Assembly: GCA_913055875.1 (NCBI GenBank)
Contig: CAJXJY010000006.1
Location: 169,896-233,895 of the forward strand
Direction: 5' to 3'
Source of the DNA: an uncultured Altererythrobacter sp.
Lineage (GTDB): Bacteria > Pseudomonadota > Alphaproteobacteria > Sphingomonadales > Sphingomonadaceae
Length of the DNA: 64,000 nucleotides
Shown: piece after piece, positions 26,329 to 37,900 of the stretch
How the letters are laid out: every line of letters starts with the position of its first letter
How positions within the stretch are numbered: the stretch's first letter is position 1
Program-made: the position numbers and the translations under genes
Notes under the pieces: model-generated
What the model was told of the DNA's origin: nothing
What the model saw: the letters and a program-made list of their open reading frames with translations, nothing else
The model's database searches: none

Positions 26329-27616
26329 GAAGCTTGACGAGATTGCGTTTTCCCATTTGGCATATTTCGAAGAGGCTTCCGCATTTTCTGGCGCGCAGCC
26401 TCGCCTCATCCCAATATGCACAATGAGTCCCGCGGATGGCCCGTTAATCGATATGTCTTCGCACATCGCGCTGACGGCCGAGTTGCAACGCAAGCTGCCC
26501 GTCGACAATGAAGGTGCCTCTTTACCGGACAGACTGAACCAACGAGGTACCAGAGACGAGATGCAGTTCGACTGCCTCCACCGCCACTTACCTGTCTGCG
26601 CTACCGCCTTGCGCTGCTTGAGCGCATGGCTGTCTGCGCTACCGCCTTCGGCTGCTTGAGCGCATGGCTCCGGGTTCGTACTTCCTCCCGAACTCTCCGC
26701 CACCTGGTCTATTGTTTTTGCGACATCGCAGACCTGCGTCGCAAAACCTGGCTGTTCTGCGCTTTCCCGCACGTCTGTGGTCGTGGGGAGAGGGGTGCGA
26801 GCGATGAGCTTGATCCACCGCCCGCCCAATTCGACCTTGTTCATTGCCGCGATGCTGCGGCGCGCGCGCGACCGGACTTGTCGGCAGCTGCGTTGCTCGC
26901 CGAAGGATAAAATCCGACGAATCGGAAACGCAATATGTATTGGCAGATGCAAATATAAATAATATTCCTGCAATCATTGATATATTTGTACTCCCTCCGG
27001 TCTCGGTGATTTGGGCCGGAATGGGTTTTCCCGGAAGGCCGGCCTGCAAATTTGGTGATATCGCCCGTCCGTCGATGTCAATTGACAGCGATCGAAAAAT
27101 GTCTGATCCGTCCGGCAACAGGGACGAGAATTGGGGCGCGACGAGCTTTGCGACTGGAGACACTCGCAAGACCAGGGATAACGGGAGGATCGAGTTCGCT
27201 GGCGGCGAAACCAATGCCGACCCCGAATGCCGGCGGGATTGCGATGTCGCCATCAAGGCGCGGACCCATTGGGGCTGTTCGAAGACGCGGACGGGTGCCA
27301 GGCTCGACAGCGTCACCAGGAGGAAGCGTTCTGCGATCTGTCTCGCTGCGGCGCTCGCCCCCGACACTGCCGGGCGCAGGATTTTCCTGCACGAGGGGCA
27401 TCGATCCCGGCTGGCCGGATGGCTGCATCGTGCCGGTCCGCGACGAGATGGTGACGATCCGGAATGCCATTGCGCCGCGCGATGCGAAGAACGTGACGGT
27501 CGTGTTTTCCGGCGCGTGAGAATGATGCGCGGGGTCTCGCAACGGCCCTGCCCGGCGTGCTCGCGATACGTTGCAGGACCGGGCTGGCGCACAATACTCT
27601 GGATACGGGGGCGAGA
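26329..27616. other. 1.3-kb region without a convincing gene upstream of the giant genes
   Basis: Composition is more mixed than in neighbouring genes, with an AT-rich patch at 26920-27000 (AAATATAAATAATATT) that could hold the giant-operon promoter. Open frames of 60-260 codons exist on both strands. The best are a plus frame ending at 27519 with a protein-like end (VRDEMVTIRNAIAP...), another plus frame ending at 27620, and a minus frame at 27078-27542. They overlap one another and none has consistent codon bias, a good ribosome site or a family resemblance. A degenerate gene or an acquisition scar is likely. A 38-bp tandem duplication lies at 26592-26667. Confidence 0.45.
26592..26667. repeat. 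Tandem direct duplication, 38-bp unit
   Basis: Two adjacent copies (26592-26629 and 26630-26667) of a 38-base unit beginning CTGTCTGCGCTACCGCCTT and ending TGAGCGCATGG, identical at 36 of 38 positions (GCG versus CGG in the middle). Each unit contains self-complementary GCGCT...GAGCGC. Confidence 0.85.
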
Positions 27617-30600
27617 ATGACGGAAACGACCGACAGGCATATCGTCTTCAAGGTCTGTGGCAACTTCGACTGGCCCGGCTCGAACGGGCCGGGTCGAGCT
27701 TCGAAGCTCGGGCAGTTTCACTTCTACTACGCCGTGAACCCCGGCACGGGAAAGCTGACGGCCGGGGTCGAGTGGATCCCCGGCGACGCAACCGTTCGCA
27801 GCGGAAGCGGGAAGCTGGCGGAACAGGACATTTCCGAACTGGACGGCGAGGCACTCGACGCATTGCGGCGTGGCGATACGGGCTTCAACTACTGGCTCGA
27901 AAAACCGCTCAAGGACGGTAAGGGCATCATCGTCACCGGTGCCAGGGTCGTCGAACAGTTCCGTCCCGGCCCGAAAAAGCCGGTGCGCGAGCTGCGCTGG
28001 CCGCTGGCCTCGGGATTCCAGTACGGCAATCGGACCGGCACCAGCGCCGTCTATTTCGGTACGGCAGCAACTGACGCGGTCGCTTCACCGACCATGAAGC
28101 AGACTTTCGGCTTTCGCCTGGTTCTTCCCTCTCCCACTCCCCATGGGATGGTCGACGGAGAGCCGGTCTACGTTTTCCCCTTCCGCGTCCGGTACCCTGT
28201 CGGGATAGACGCAATCGACAAGGCAGGGGAAGCGGTCGAACTCGCCGCGGGGTACGAGGGTACGGATTCCGAATGTCCCTGGATCGACATCGCCGACGCC
28301 GGACTCGACGACAACAGGCTGGGAAAATTCGGATTCTCGCGGCGTGGCGACCACAGCAAGTATGCGTGCTTTCCCCGCACAGACGCAAATGGCTCTCGCA
28401 CTACCGAGGCCCTTTGGCTGAGAGATGTCGATACGTTTCTCGACAAGACACTGAGCCGCTTCGCCAAGGTGGACGACAACCTCAGGAAGGCCGTCGCACT
28501 GCCTATCGGGCGGCACAGGCCCAGCCGTAATCCCGAGCAATACGAAAGCGTGTTGCCGACAGGTGCCGAAGGCGGCTGCAAAATCTTCTTCCGGTCATCC
28601 TTCAGCCGCGACGAGCGGGAAATCAAAATCAGGACGGGTGATTTCCTTTCGCCGGAAGCCGATCTCAACAACAAGAACAGATTTCTCACCCTGAAGACGC
28701 CGTCGAATCCGCCCGGTGGCGACGGTATCCTGTTGGAATATGGCGACGAGTACGACTTCCGGGTTCGCGAAAACGGCGCCGATGTGACGTATAGCGCGAA
28801 CCGGATAAAGATCGACCAGAACCTTTCGTTCGATCTCTCCAACGAACAGATTGCCGACTATGCCGATGGCAGAGCGGTGACCGGCACGATCGAGCGGTCG
28901 CTACCGTTCCTGGCCAGCGAGAGCGGTCATGGCACCATAGAGCCGCGAAATTTCCTCGACCCCGGCAGCTTCAATGCCCAACGGCTCGTGATGAAAGAGC
29001 TCTTTACGAGGGCGATCGGCTCGTTCCGCCTGCCCCGCATCGCCGTGAGCGTCAATGAAGCGGGCGACGCAGTACACGCGGTACCATATGCGACGCTGTC
29101 GAATCTGGAAAACCTGCATTTCGCCTTGTCCGGCGCTGTCGCGGCCACGCTGGACGCAAACGGCCGGATCGCCGAGGAAGAGGTCGATCTGCCCCGCGAG
29201 AGCTGGCCGAAGTTCGAATGCCGGCTCGGTGTCTACAAATACGACAAGCAACGCGAACTAGAGACCCGAAACGAGACTGCCGGGGTGCTGGCCTTGCGCT
29301 TCCCGGGGCTCGAAAGCCCCGGCGGCGCACGGGGCCTCACGGTATTCAAGGCCAGGCTGGGAGCGGCGGGTATCCACCCGGAAGACGGCTGGATGCGGCT
29401 CGGCCTCGAGTTTCTGTCGCAATCCGGATCGAAGCCGTTCGTGTTCCGGCTCGGTGGCCTCGTCTTTTCAGGGGCTCAGACTGTTCACCGCCGACGCGGC
29501 GAATGGAATTTCAGGACCGCCACGATCATCGAAAGCCCCGTCAATCCCGGCGGCCGGCAGGAATTCGCCGCCGACGAGTTCGACTTCCAGGTCGCTCTCG
29601 GCGTCGACCGGGTCGAACCGAGCGGGGTCGACCGGTCGCGCCAGCGTCGCGACCAACGCAGCGCACCGCTCTTGCTGCAGCCGGACGTTGCGGATGACGA
29701 CGGCTCCGAGCCGAGTTTCATCGTCGTCTTGCGCGAGGAAGCGCGCCTCGATGCCGACCGTCACTTCACCGCGACAGTGCACGATACCGGTGCGGGCGGA
29801 GGGCAAAGCCGGCCCTACGTGCTGCTGTCGCGCGAGCCTTTCTCGGTTGCCGCGCTGACGATGCAGACACTGGCGGCGCGCGGGGGCGAAGACGATTCCG
29901 CAGTCGCCACCTATGACGGCGACACGCGCACATGGCTGTTCAACGTGGCCGACGAACGCTTTTACTATCGCCTGCCGCCGCAGGGCGTCGGCGAGAGCAT
30001 GGACAAGCCCGGCTGGCTCGAAATCGTCGACGAGACCGCCGATTACGCGGACGGTCGCCCGTACAGGATCGTCGAGCGGGACGGAGAGGAGAAAACGCGG
30101 CTGCCGGCCCTGCGCCGGCGAGCGGTGGACTATCGGCTTGCCGCACCGGCGGAACTGTGGGTCGAGCCGAGCGACCTCGAACGCAGCTTCGTGCTGCCCG
30201 AATGGGCGATGCAGGAGTTGTTCCGCCAGAAGGGCGATTTCGGCGTCGGTGCGCGCTTGGCGGGACTGCGCGCGGAGTGGATCTACGGGCTTGCTGCGAG
30301 CATCGATCCTTCGCGCGAACTCGGGCCTGCCCGCGGCGCGCGGGTGGCGGAGATCGAGGTGCTGCTGGGGCGCTTCCCCGACCTGGACAAGTCGCCATCG
30401 GGCGAGGCGGGCCCGCGCTGGAACAGGCTGCGCCGAATGCTCGACAGCCGTCCCGAACGGCTCGAGATGTGGATGCCCAATCCCGCACTCGACGGCACGT
30501 TCGAGCCGGCAAGGTTCGAGGATTCGGTGCGCTTTGCACTGCGCCGCCATGCCCAGATGCGGTATCCCTTCCCGCTACCGGATGCCGACGACGGCGAGGA

Positions 30601-33600
30601 AGGCGAGAATCTCGGGCTGGAAAACGGACCCGGCGTAACCCGCCACGGGCTGATGGGAGGCGCCATATGGGGACTCGAATCGAGCGCCTACATCCGGGAG
30701 TTCCTGCATAATCCGAACTCCACCGGAGGCAAGATCGAGCGCGTCGCGCTGTCGCCGCACGGCGGCGATGTCGATCTGCGAGCCGAATTTCTCGGCGGAC
30801 TGCTGGCGATCATCGCCGAAGTCCGCGGCGGACGGGTGCAGCGCCAGAGAATCGAGATCCTCGGCCGGATCGGCGTGTTCTGGCACCGCGCCAAGCATGT
30901 GGTGATTTACGAGCGGACCACCAGCCCGAGCGCCCAGTTCACTCCGAACGGCGGGTTGAACGATCGCACCCGGCGTCCGGTCATCCGCAAGGTAGAGGAA
31001 TTCGTCGAACTCCTGCAGCCCGAGCGGTCCTATCCCGACACGGCCGATACCGATGCCGTGACGACCGGCTTCCTCAAGGCCGGGCGGTTCAACTCCACGC
31101 GGATCCACGTCGACAGCGCGTGGAGCGAGAATGTCGGCGAGAATGGCTGGAAGATTCCGCTCTGGAACCGGCAGAGCGCCAAGGAACGGCCATCGGTCTA
31201 TCCGCGTCCGGACATCGCCTTCGTCGTGCATTCCGAAGGCGAGGAGCAGGAGCCGCTCGCGGCGCAGGAATGCCTCGATCCGGAGAACCTGTTTTTCTAT
31301 TCCGACGCAACCGCGACGACATCCGACACCGACCAGTGGTTGCCGGTGCTCTCTGTCGACTGGACCAACCTGCCGCCGCCCTCGCACGAGCACCAGCCCT
31401 CGGTGGATGAACGCGCTTCGCCCGATCATCCGAGCAAGCCCAGTGCCCAGCGCTTTGCGCGCGGGTACCGCCGATTTACATGGCGCCTCGCTCCTTCGTC
31501 GCGGCGGGCGCACCTCAATTACGGGCGCAGCGGCAAACCGATCTTCGCCCGGCTGGAAACGCTGACATTCAGCCGTGCGGCATCGGATGCGTCGAATCCT
31601 CGCGCGGAGCAGGTCGGCAAGGCGCTGGGTGCGGTCAGCAAGGCGTTGGTGGAAGACCGGTTCGCAGGCATCGACGCCGCGATGACGGATTTCCGGCAGG
31701 CGGTCGAACGCGGCGCACCGGATCCCGTAAGGGCTGCGGCACATGCGTTGCGGGAAAAGCTGAGGAACGCGGAGTTCGGGGGGGTGCTCGACCACGGGGA
31801 CGATCTGAAGGAATTCCACGAACTCGTCGAGCAGGCCATGGGTGCGCCGGGCAAGTGCCACAAGATGGTCGACGACTTCGTCGGCGGGCTCCAGCGCAAG
31901 CGCCTGCTGGTCGTGGCCAATGTCAACGAATGGCGTGCCGACGCGGAGTCGATCACAGGGCGGCTGAAGGATTCTCCCAAGCGCGAGGACTGGATAAGAG
32001 ACGCATCCGCCGAGGTTCGCAACGCGATCGGTCCGGCGCTGGGAATCGCCCGCACCGATCTCGGCAATTTCCGCTCGCAAGTCGAACAGGCGCGCTCCAT
32101 CGTCGACGACCTGTCGGTCGAGGGACGTGCGCTGATAGCGCGAGCCGAACGCGAACTGCACGAAGCGCACGAGGCCTATGATGACAAAAAGCCGTGGTCG
32201 CCGGCACGGCTGCTCGACTACCAGCAGCAACTGGAAGGAGCCCGTGCGAGCCTGTTCGCCGATGCCGAGGCAGCGCTTGCCGACGTGCGCCAGCGGCTGG
32301 CGACCGAGACCACCGGCCTTGCACAGCAACTCGGCCGCGCGACCGGGGCCGCGCTCGATACGGCGGCGAGAACCGAGGATGGCCTGCTCACGCAGCTCGG
32401 CGCGGCGGAGACGGCAAGCCTGGCGGTCCTCAACGAGACCCGGGAGACGATCCGCAAGACGTCCGGGGCACTGACGGACAATCTCGACAAGATAGCCAGG
32501 AAAGTGCCCGATGATGTTCCCGAGCCGGATCGGGCCGCTGTGCTGGAGGCTCTGCGCGAGGCCAGAGAGAAGATCGGTGCCGCCAACGAGCTGCTGGAAG
32601 CCGGGTTCGATCGGCTGCGCCGCGAAATCCGCCAGGGGCGGAGGGATCTGAGCGAAGTCATCGCCGGCCTCGGCGATTTCCTCCGCGATGTCGGCGAGCA
32701 GTTCGGGGACGCGATCGACGAGGCTGCGAAGTCGGTCCAGAGCGCTATCGACCAGGCCGGCGACACGTTGAAAGCCCTGCTGGAGGAACTGAAAGGCGAT
32801 ACCGAGAAATTCACCGGGGTCGTGCAAACCCTTTCGGGTGAGATTGCCGAATGGGGCAAGAGGCCCGACAGGTTTGTCGGCCGGGTCAGGTCGAAACTCG
32901 ATTTCGGCCTTGCCGCACTCGACCGGCTGATCCGGTCGGGCAATGCGGAAATCGCCCGGCAGGTCGAGACGATCGACAATGAGCTCGACGGCCTGCAGCG
33001 CGAGCTCGAGACCGACAAGGTCATGGGGCACATCGTCAAGGTGGTGATCCGTCCGGCATTCGACCTGGTCGTGCCCAAGGACACGTTCGACAGCTGGAAG
33101 GGCGATGCAAAGCAGGTCGCAGTCACGCTCGAAGAGGCCATCGCGGAGATCGATGCCGAATTCCGGCGTGCCGATGGCGCCTTGATGCAGGAACTGGCCT
33201 CGCTGCAAAGCCAGGCCCGTGCGGCCTGCGACACGTTGCAGGCGGGCGTCGCAGGCATCAGGAAATGGCTCGACAAGGAAGCAGCGGACCTCCGGAAAGA
33301 CCTCGGCGAGCTCGCCGACAAGCTCGGAGCGGACGAGATCGAGGCCGCCCTGGCCGACCTCGGCAAGCTCTATGAGCTGGTGGGCGGCGCAAACGAGGAA
33401 TTCAGCCAGCTTCGCAAAAGGGCCGGCAATGTCCGCGCGCAATACGATGCCTATGCCGATCGGGTATTCGAAGAGGCGGGCAAGCTGGGGAAGGGCGGAC
33501 TGGCGGCTGCGCCCAGCAATGTGCTGCGCCTGTGGTCGACGGTTGCCTCGGCCCCGGACGTGCCCAACCTCGACTACACGCGCAAGCGGTTGGGGTATTA

Positions 33601-34927
33601 CTACCGCGAGCTCAACAACGTCATCGACACGACGCCGGCGGAGGCGTTCTTCGGACGGCTGGGCTCGCAGCTCAAGGCGATGGGAATATCGCTGCCCTTC
33701 GACCGGTTCGAAAGCAAGCTGGTGCTGCTCGATCCCTCGCAGCTCGACATCGGCAGGGTGTTCAACAATTTCTGCGGAATCGATCTGCGCCAGATGTTCA
33801 AGGGCATCAAACTGCCCGCGCGCGCGCGCGATGCCATCCGCCTGACCCACGACCTCGACGAGAAGGCCTTTCGTGCCTGGGCGCAACTCGACATCGACCT
33901 GCCCATGCCCGGGCGGCGTTCGCTGTTCACGATCGGGCCCTTCAAACTCGATTTCGTCGACATGCGGATGCTCGGCCGCGTGCGTCTGGAAGCGTCCAAG
34001 GACAGCGATCGCGTCGCGCAGAGCGGGCATGCCCGGCTGGTGACGACGATCGATGCCGTGGTGTCCGGCCAGTCGATGGTGCAATTGCGCAAGGTCGTGC
34101 TGGAGTTCGATCGCCACGGCAAGCTGGATGTCCGGATCGACCCCAAGAACATCAAGATCAATCCCGCGCTCGAATTCGTGCAGGAAGCGCTGGCCAGCCT
34201 CTTCCCCGACAATGTCGGCGGCTTGCAGATCGTCAAGAACAACGGCCTGCCGGTGGGCGTCGAGCACATATTCTCGATCCCGCCGATCTCGGCGATGGGC
34301 GTCACCAGCGGAATCTCGAACCTGGCGATTTCCAACCGGTTCTCGCTGCTCGCCTTCCCGGACTTCGTGATCGCCAACCGTTTTGCGCTGAGCCGGCCGG
34401 ACATGCCGTTCCTGTTCACCATCTTCGTGATCGGCGGGTCGGGGTATATCAATGTCGATGCCGAATACCGGCCGTTCAACAGCGAGCTGGCGGTGAGTGT
34501 CGAAGCGGCAGCCGGGGGTTCGGCGGCGCTGGGTTTCTCGCTCGGTCCGGTCAGTGGAACCGTCTATGTCTCGCTCAGCGTGGCGCTGTCCTATCGCAAG
34601 GTGATCGGCCGACGCGGGGGCGGCCTGACGGTGTCGGTGCTGTTGGTGATCGCGGGTAATGTCGATGTCGCGGGGCTCGCCCGTGTGAACCTCACGCTGC
34701 TCTTGCGAATGTACTACCGGAGCAACAGCCAGATCGATGGGCTGGGCACGGTATCGGTCAGCTTCCGGGTCTCGCGCTTCTTCAAGTACCGCTATCGCAG
34801 CAATTACAAGAAGACGCTGCGCAAGGGGAAGAGCGGCAGCCAGGCGAATCGCCTGGCAGAAGCGACAAGGGACGCGCAGGGCAGACCTGTTTCGCGTGCG
34901 AAAGCGATGATGGAGGCGCGGGCATGA
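27617..34927 (+). CDS. Giant protein of unknown function, first of a coupled pair (2436 aa)
   Basis: I do not recognise this protein. The ATG at 27617 follows GGGGCGAG; there is no signal peptide or clear membrane helix near the N-terminus. Three broad zones are visible. Residues 1 to about 1320 are mixed alpha/beta with many aromatic and charged residues (start: HIVFKVCGNFDWPGSNGPGR). About 1330-1970 is strongly helical, Ala/Glu/Arg/Leu-rich and coiled-coil or apolipoprotein-like (for example LGDFLRDVGEQFGDAIDEA). About 2090-2400 is beta-rich with alternating hydrophobics (FLFTIFVIGGSGYINVDAEY, GTVYVSLSVALSYRKV). The last 50 residues are basic. No catalytic motif stands out. Its stop overlaps the start of the second giant gene (ATGA), implying a stoichiometric partner. 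Options include a cytoplasmic scaffold, a lipid-handling surface or a toxin-like complex; none is established. Confidence 0.85.
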   Translation: MTETTDRHIVFKVCGNFDWPGSNGPGRASKLGQFHFYYAVNPGTGKLTAGVEWIPGDATVRSGSGKLAEQDISELDGEALDALRRGDTGFNYWLEKPLKDGKGIIVTGARVVEQFRPGPKKPVRELRWPLASGFQYGNRTGTSAVYFGTAATDAVASPTMKQTFGFRLVLPSPTPHGMVDGEPVYVFPFRVRYPVGIDAIDKAGEAVELAAGYEGTDSECPWIDIADAGLDDNRLGKFGFSRRGDHSKYACFPRTDANGSRTTEALWLRDVDTFLDKTLSRFAKVDDNLRKAVALPIGRHRPSRNPEQYESVLPTGAEGGCKIFFRSSFSRDEREIKIRTGDFLSPEADLNNKNRFLTLKTPSNPPGGDGILLEYGDEYDFRVRENGADVTYSANRIKIDQNLSFDLSNEQIADYADGRAVTGTIERSLPFLASESGHGTIEPRNFLDPGSFNAQRLVMKELFTRAIGSFRLPRIAVSVNEAGDAVHAVPYATLSNLENLHFALSGAVAATLDANGRIAEEEVDLPRESWPKFECRLGVYKYDKQRELETRNETAGVLALRFPGLESPGGARGLTVFKARLGAAGIHPEDGWMRLGLEFLSQSGSKPFVFRLGGLVFSGAQTVHRRRGEWNFRTATIIESPVNPGGRQEFAADEFDFQVALGVDRVEPSGVDRSRQRRDQRSAPLLLQPDVADDDGSEPSFIVVLREEARLDADRHFTATVHDTGAGGGQSRPYVLLSREPFSVAALTMQTLAARGGEDDSAVATYDGDTRTWLFNVADERFYYRLPPQGVGESMDKPGWLEIVDETADYADGRPYRIVERDGEEKTRLPALRRRAVDYRLAAPAELWVEPSDLERSFVLPEWAMQELFRQKGDFGVGARLAGLRAEWIYGLAASIDPSRELGPARGARVAEIEVLLGRFPDLDKSPSGEAGPRWNRLRRMLDSRPERLEMWMPNPALDGTFEPARFEDSVRFALRRHAQMRYPFPLPDADDGEEGENLGLENGPGVTRHGLMGGAIWGLESSAYIREFLHNPNSTGGKIERVALSPHGGDVDLRAEFLGGLLAIIAEVRGGRVQRQRIEILGRIGVFWHRAKHVVIYERTTSPSAQFTPNGGLNDRTRRPVIRKVEEFVELLQPERSYPDTADTDAVTTGFLKAGRFNSTRIHVDSAWSENVGENGWKIPLWNRQSAKERPSVYPRPDIAFVVHSEGEEQEPLAAQECLDPENLFFYSDATATTSDTDQWLPVLSVDWTNLPPPSHEHQPSVDERASPDHPSKPSAQRFARGYRRFTWRLAPSSRRAHLNYGRSGKPIFARLETLTFSRAASDASNPRAEQVGKALGAVSKALVEDRFAGIDAAMTDFRQAVERGAPDPVRAAAHALREKLRNAEFGGVLDHGDDLKEFHELVEQAMGAPGKCHKMVDDFVGGLQRKRLLVVANVNEWRADAESITGRLKDSPKREDWIRDASAEVRNAIGPALGIARTDLGNFRSQVEQARSIVDDLSVEGRALIARAERELHEAHEAYDDKKPWSPARLLDYQQQLEGARASLFADAEAALADVRQRLATETTGLAQQLGRATGAALDTAARTEDGLLTQLGAAETASLAVLNETRETIRKTSGALTDNLDKIARKVPDDVPEPDRAAVLEALREAREKIGAANELLEAGFDRLRREIRQGRRDLSEVIAGLGDFLRDVGEQFGDAIDEAAKSVQSAIDQAGDTLKALLEELKGDTEKFTGVVQTLSGEIAEWGKRPDRFVGRVRSKLDFGLAALDRLIRSGNAEIARQVETIDNELDGLQRELETDKVMGHIVKVVIRPAFDLVVPKDTFDSWKGDAKQVAVTLEEAIAEIDAEFRRADGALMQELASLQSQARAACDTLQAGVAGIRKWLDKEAADLRKDLGELADKLGADEIEAALADLGKLYELVGGANEEFSQLRKRAGNVRAQYDAYADRVFEEAGKLGKGGLAAAPSNVLRLWSTVASAPDVPNLDYTRKRLGYYYRELNNVIDTTPAEAFFGRLGSQLKAMGISLPFDRFESKLVLLDPSQLDIGRVFNNFCGIDLRQMFKGIKLPARARDAIRLTHDLDEKAFRAWAQLDIDLPMPGRRSLFTIGPFKLDFVDMRMLGRVRLEASKDSDRVAQSGHARLVTTIDAVVSGQSMVQLRKVVLEFDRHGKLDVRIDPKNIKINPALEFVQEALASLFPDNVGGLQIVKNNGLPVGVEHIFSIPPISAMGVTSGISNLAISNRFSLLAFPDFVIANRFALSRPDMPFLFTIFVIGGSGYINVDAEYRPFNSELAVSVEAAAGGSAALGFSLGPVSGTVYVSLSVALSYRKVIGRRGGGLTVSVLLVIAGNVDVAGLARVNLTLLLRMYYRSNSQIDGLGTVSVSFRVSRFFKYRYRSNYKKTLRKGKSGSQANRLAEATRDAQGRPVSRAKAMMEARA

Positions 34928-37900
34928 CCGGGCTGGTAACCTGCGATGCGATGATCGATCCGTTCGAAATCGACGGGTCGGACGAGACGATCGGCGTACA
35001 GCTGAATTTCGAGCTTCGGGAAGGGGCCGCCAATGCCGAGGCGCTGTTCGAAAGCTTTCTCGATGCGCTGCCCGGGACACAGTTTTTCCTCTACCGGCGC
35101 GATGGCCTGAACCTCAGGAAGGTCGGCAAGCTCGATCGCCTCGGCGAACAGCCGCCCGGGGCGCGGCAGGCGATCATGGACTGGTTGAAGAAGAGAGAGG
35201 CACCGTGGCATGCGACGCGTCCGCAGGATGGCCAACTGACTTCCGCGGACCAGCTCAGCAAGGGACAATTGCTGGCCGGCGCGCAGACCTGGCCGGCGCC
35301 GCTGCCGCAAGACGCGGGGCTGAACGTGCTGGTTCGTCATTCCGCCCGCCTCCCGGAAGCGGACCTGTCCGGCGACCTGCTCTACCTGGTACCCTTTCCA
35401 TGGCTTGCAGACGGCCAGGAACCGAAAGATCCGCTCCCGATCGTTGCGGATGCGAGCAGACCCGACAAGGCTTGGGTGCAAGCTCCCTGGGGTGACGATA
35501 AACCATCGTTGCAGGTCGCCAGTCTCACGAAATACGCTCCGGCCGACGGGGTGGACGAGTCGGGATTTCTCGCTGTCGACAGCATAGGGAAGCCCCAGCT
35601 GCGCGTGGCCGAGGCCTTGCGGCGCAAGGCGGCGGGGCTCTTTTGGACGGCACCGCAACTCATTGCGCTGGCGCCGCCTGTCGTGGAAGGCGACGAGCCT
35701 GCGCACCGGAGCGCTGCGTTGCGCAGCCTGGCGAATCGTACCGCCCATGCCGTGGCATCCCTGCTCGACACACTGCTGCTGGCGCTTGTCATGCCGGGCC
35801 GGGCCAACAAGGCCGACCCGCCGGTGGCACTCGGTCCGATCGTGCAATCCGTGCTCGCCGCCGCGGAGGAAGTACGGGCCGAGGACGAAGCCGCCGCCGA
35901 GGGCGACGAACCAACGCCGAACGCGAGCTGGTACGACCTGCATCTCGAGCAATTCCCGCGCGATGTCCGCCTTTGGGTCGCCAAACTCGCAGCCGACTGG
36001 ACAACCTGTCTGAAATGGCTGGCGAGGCTGCTTGATCGGCCTGAACTGATTGCCGATATCGAAAAGCAGAAATGGCGGGAAACGCTCGAGCAGTTGCAGT
36101 CCGGCCAGCCGATCCTCGCCCTGCTGCTGGAGATCGCGACGTCAGGGGATCAGATCCCGGACCCCGGGGCGGAATTCGACTTCACAGCGGCGGATGCGCA
36201 GGCCGATCAGGAATTGGCAGAGCTGGTCCAGGTGCTTGGCGAGGAGAAGGGCTTCGAAGGGGCGATACTGCAATTCCTGCGCCATGCCAGCCTGTCCGAT
36301 GACGCCGGCGCCCAAACCCTGCTCGCTTCCCTGTTCCGGAAAAGAGACGATGCAACAGATGAAAAAGCCGCGTCGTATGTCGCAGGCCTGCCGGCCAGGC
36401 TGATTACCACGATTTCCGCCTACTACGATGCCCATTACAACGCGCTCGAAGCGGCGCGGCAGGCGGTTGGCCGGGTGTTTGCAAGCGCCTATCTCGATGC
36501 CGTGCGTGAGGCAGCGGATGGCGCCATGCCGAAGATCGAGGCCGACAACTGGTTCCGGCTGCGCCTGACACGAAGCGGCGATGACGATCCGGCCACGCTC
36601 TTCGATGATATCCGGGCCGTCCTGCATGTCTTCGATCCGCCGCTGGCGGACCCGGACAGGGTACTTGGCACGGCCTGGCGCGAAACCTGCGCCGATCTCG
36701 GGGTTGGCGAACTGGCGGCAGATCGCCGCTTCACGCCAGACAGCTACCCGGCCGACTTGCCGGTCCTGATGCCACTGCCGCCCGTTCGGCAAGAGCTCGA
36801 TCCGTTCGAGCAGCAGTTCGACGGGGTCGGGTTGCTGGTTCGCAGGACAGGCACCAACGGTAGCGACTGGGCGCATGTCTGTCGCGTACGACTGAAAACC
36901 GACGAGCCGGCCATTCTCCCGGCGCAGCCCGCCTTCGAAGACGGCGAGCGCAGCCTCACTTTCGAGTATCGCGGTCATCACCTGGTGTTCGACCAGCTTG
37001 ACGATCCCGACGACGACGATGACGACAAAACGGCCGCCAACCCGTATTATCAGCCTTCGCCGCCCGCATTGGCAGACGACGAGCCGAAGCCTCCGGCGCT
37101 GGCCTATGGAACCGATTACCAATTGGCCGCCTATGCAGTCAGCCGCAACGGAATCCTGCCCGAGGCGGTATCGCTCGAAGGCGATGTGGCGCAACGACAC
37201 AGGCCCAGGTTGCAATTGGGCGAGCTCGAGGACGCCCCCAGGCAGACGTTTTCCTATTCGCGCCGCACCGGGATCGGCAAGGCGGTGCTTCAGCGCGCCA
37301 ACGGCGATGCCAGCGCCTCGCGCTTCGATCGGAATTCGGTACTGCCACTCGCCTTCGACTATCCGCGCGCAGGGCTGAACGCCCGGCCGTCTGCGAAAGT
37401 GTGGGCCGATCTGTGGCGTCGCGACGACGGCAGCGGCGGGATCGCACTGCCCGAAACCGACCGGCAGAGTGTCAAGGTCCGCCTCAAGGACGTGACCACC
37501 GCGGGCGAGGGGAGCATCGGTCTTGCGCTGCTCACGACCAGCGCACCTGAACCGGCCGCCATGACCTTCGCCTCGATCGACCTTTCCGACCTTGCCGAGA
37601 CGGTCCAGCTTTCGATCACGCGCGTCGGGGACGAGGTCGTGCTGATGCTGAAAGACGGCGAACAGGACATCGAACTGGGCCGGGCGCCGGCGGGTTCGGC
37701 CGGCTGGATTCGCATGCAGCTCGAGTCCGCTGACGGCGATGCCGCGGTGACCTATGCCGATCCGACCGGCGAGCCGGAAGGCAGCAGCAGCGGCGATGCG
37801 CGCGATGGCAAGGATTTCGTGTTGCTTCGTCCCGACGACGACAGGATCTGGACCCGCGAATATCCGTCGACGGCGAGTTATTCGCTGCTGCCTCCGTCGA

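Noticed and set aside
26357..26973. Small genes in the region before the giant pair (100-codon plus frame, 217-codon minus frame)
   Set aside because: They overlap each other, run through the 38-bp duplication, lack consistent codon bias and show no family resemblance.
30575..35080. A 1501-codon open frame on the minus strand opposite the giant gene
   Set aside because: It is the antisense shadow of a GC-rich gene with strong third-position bias; the plus strand has the overlapping start, consistent length and codon usage. The same applies to other long antisense frames (for example 37942-40635 and 57031-59472).
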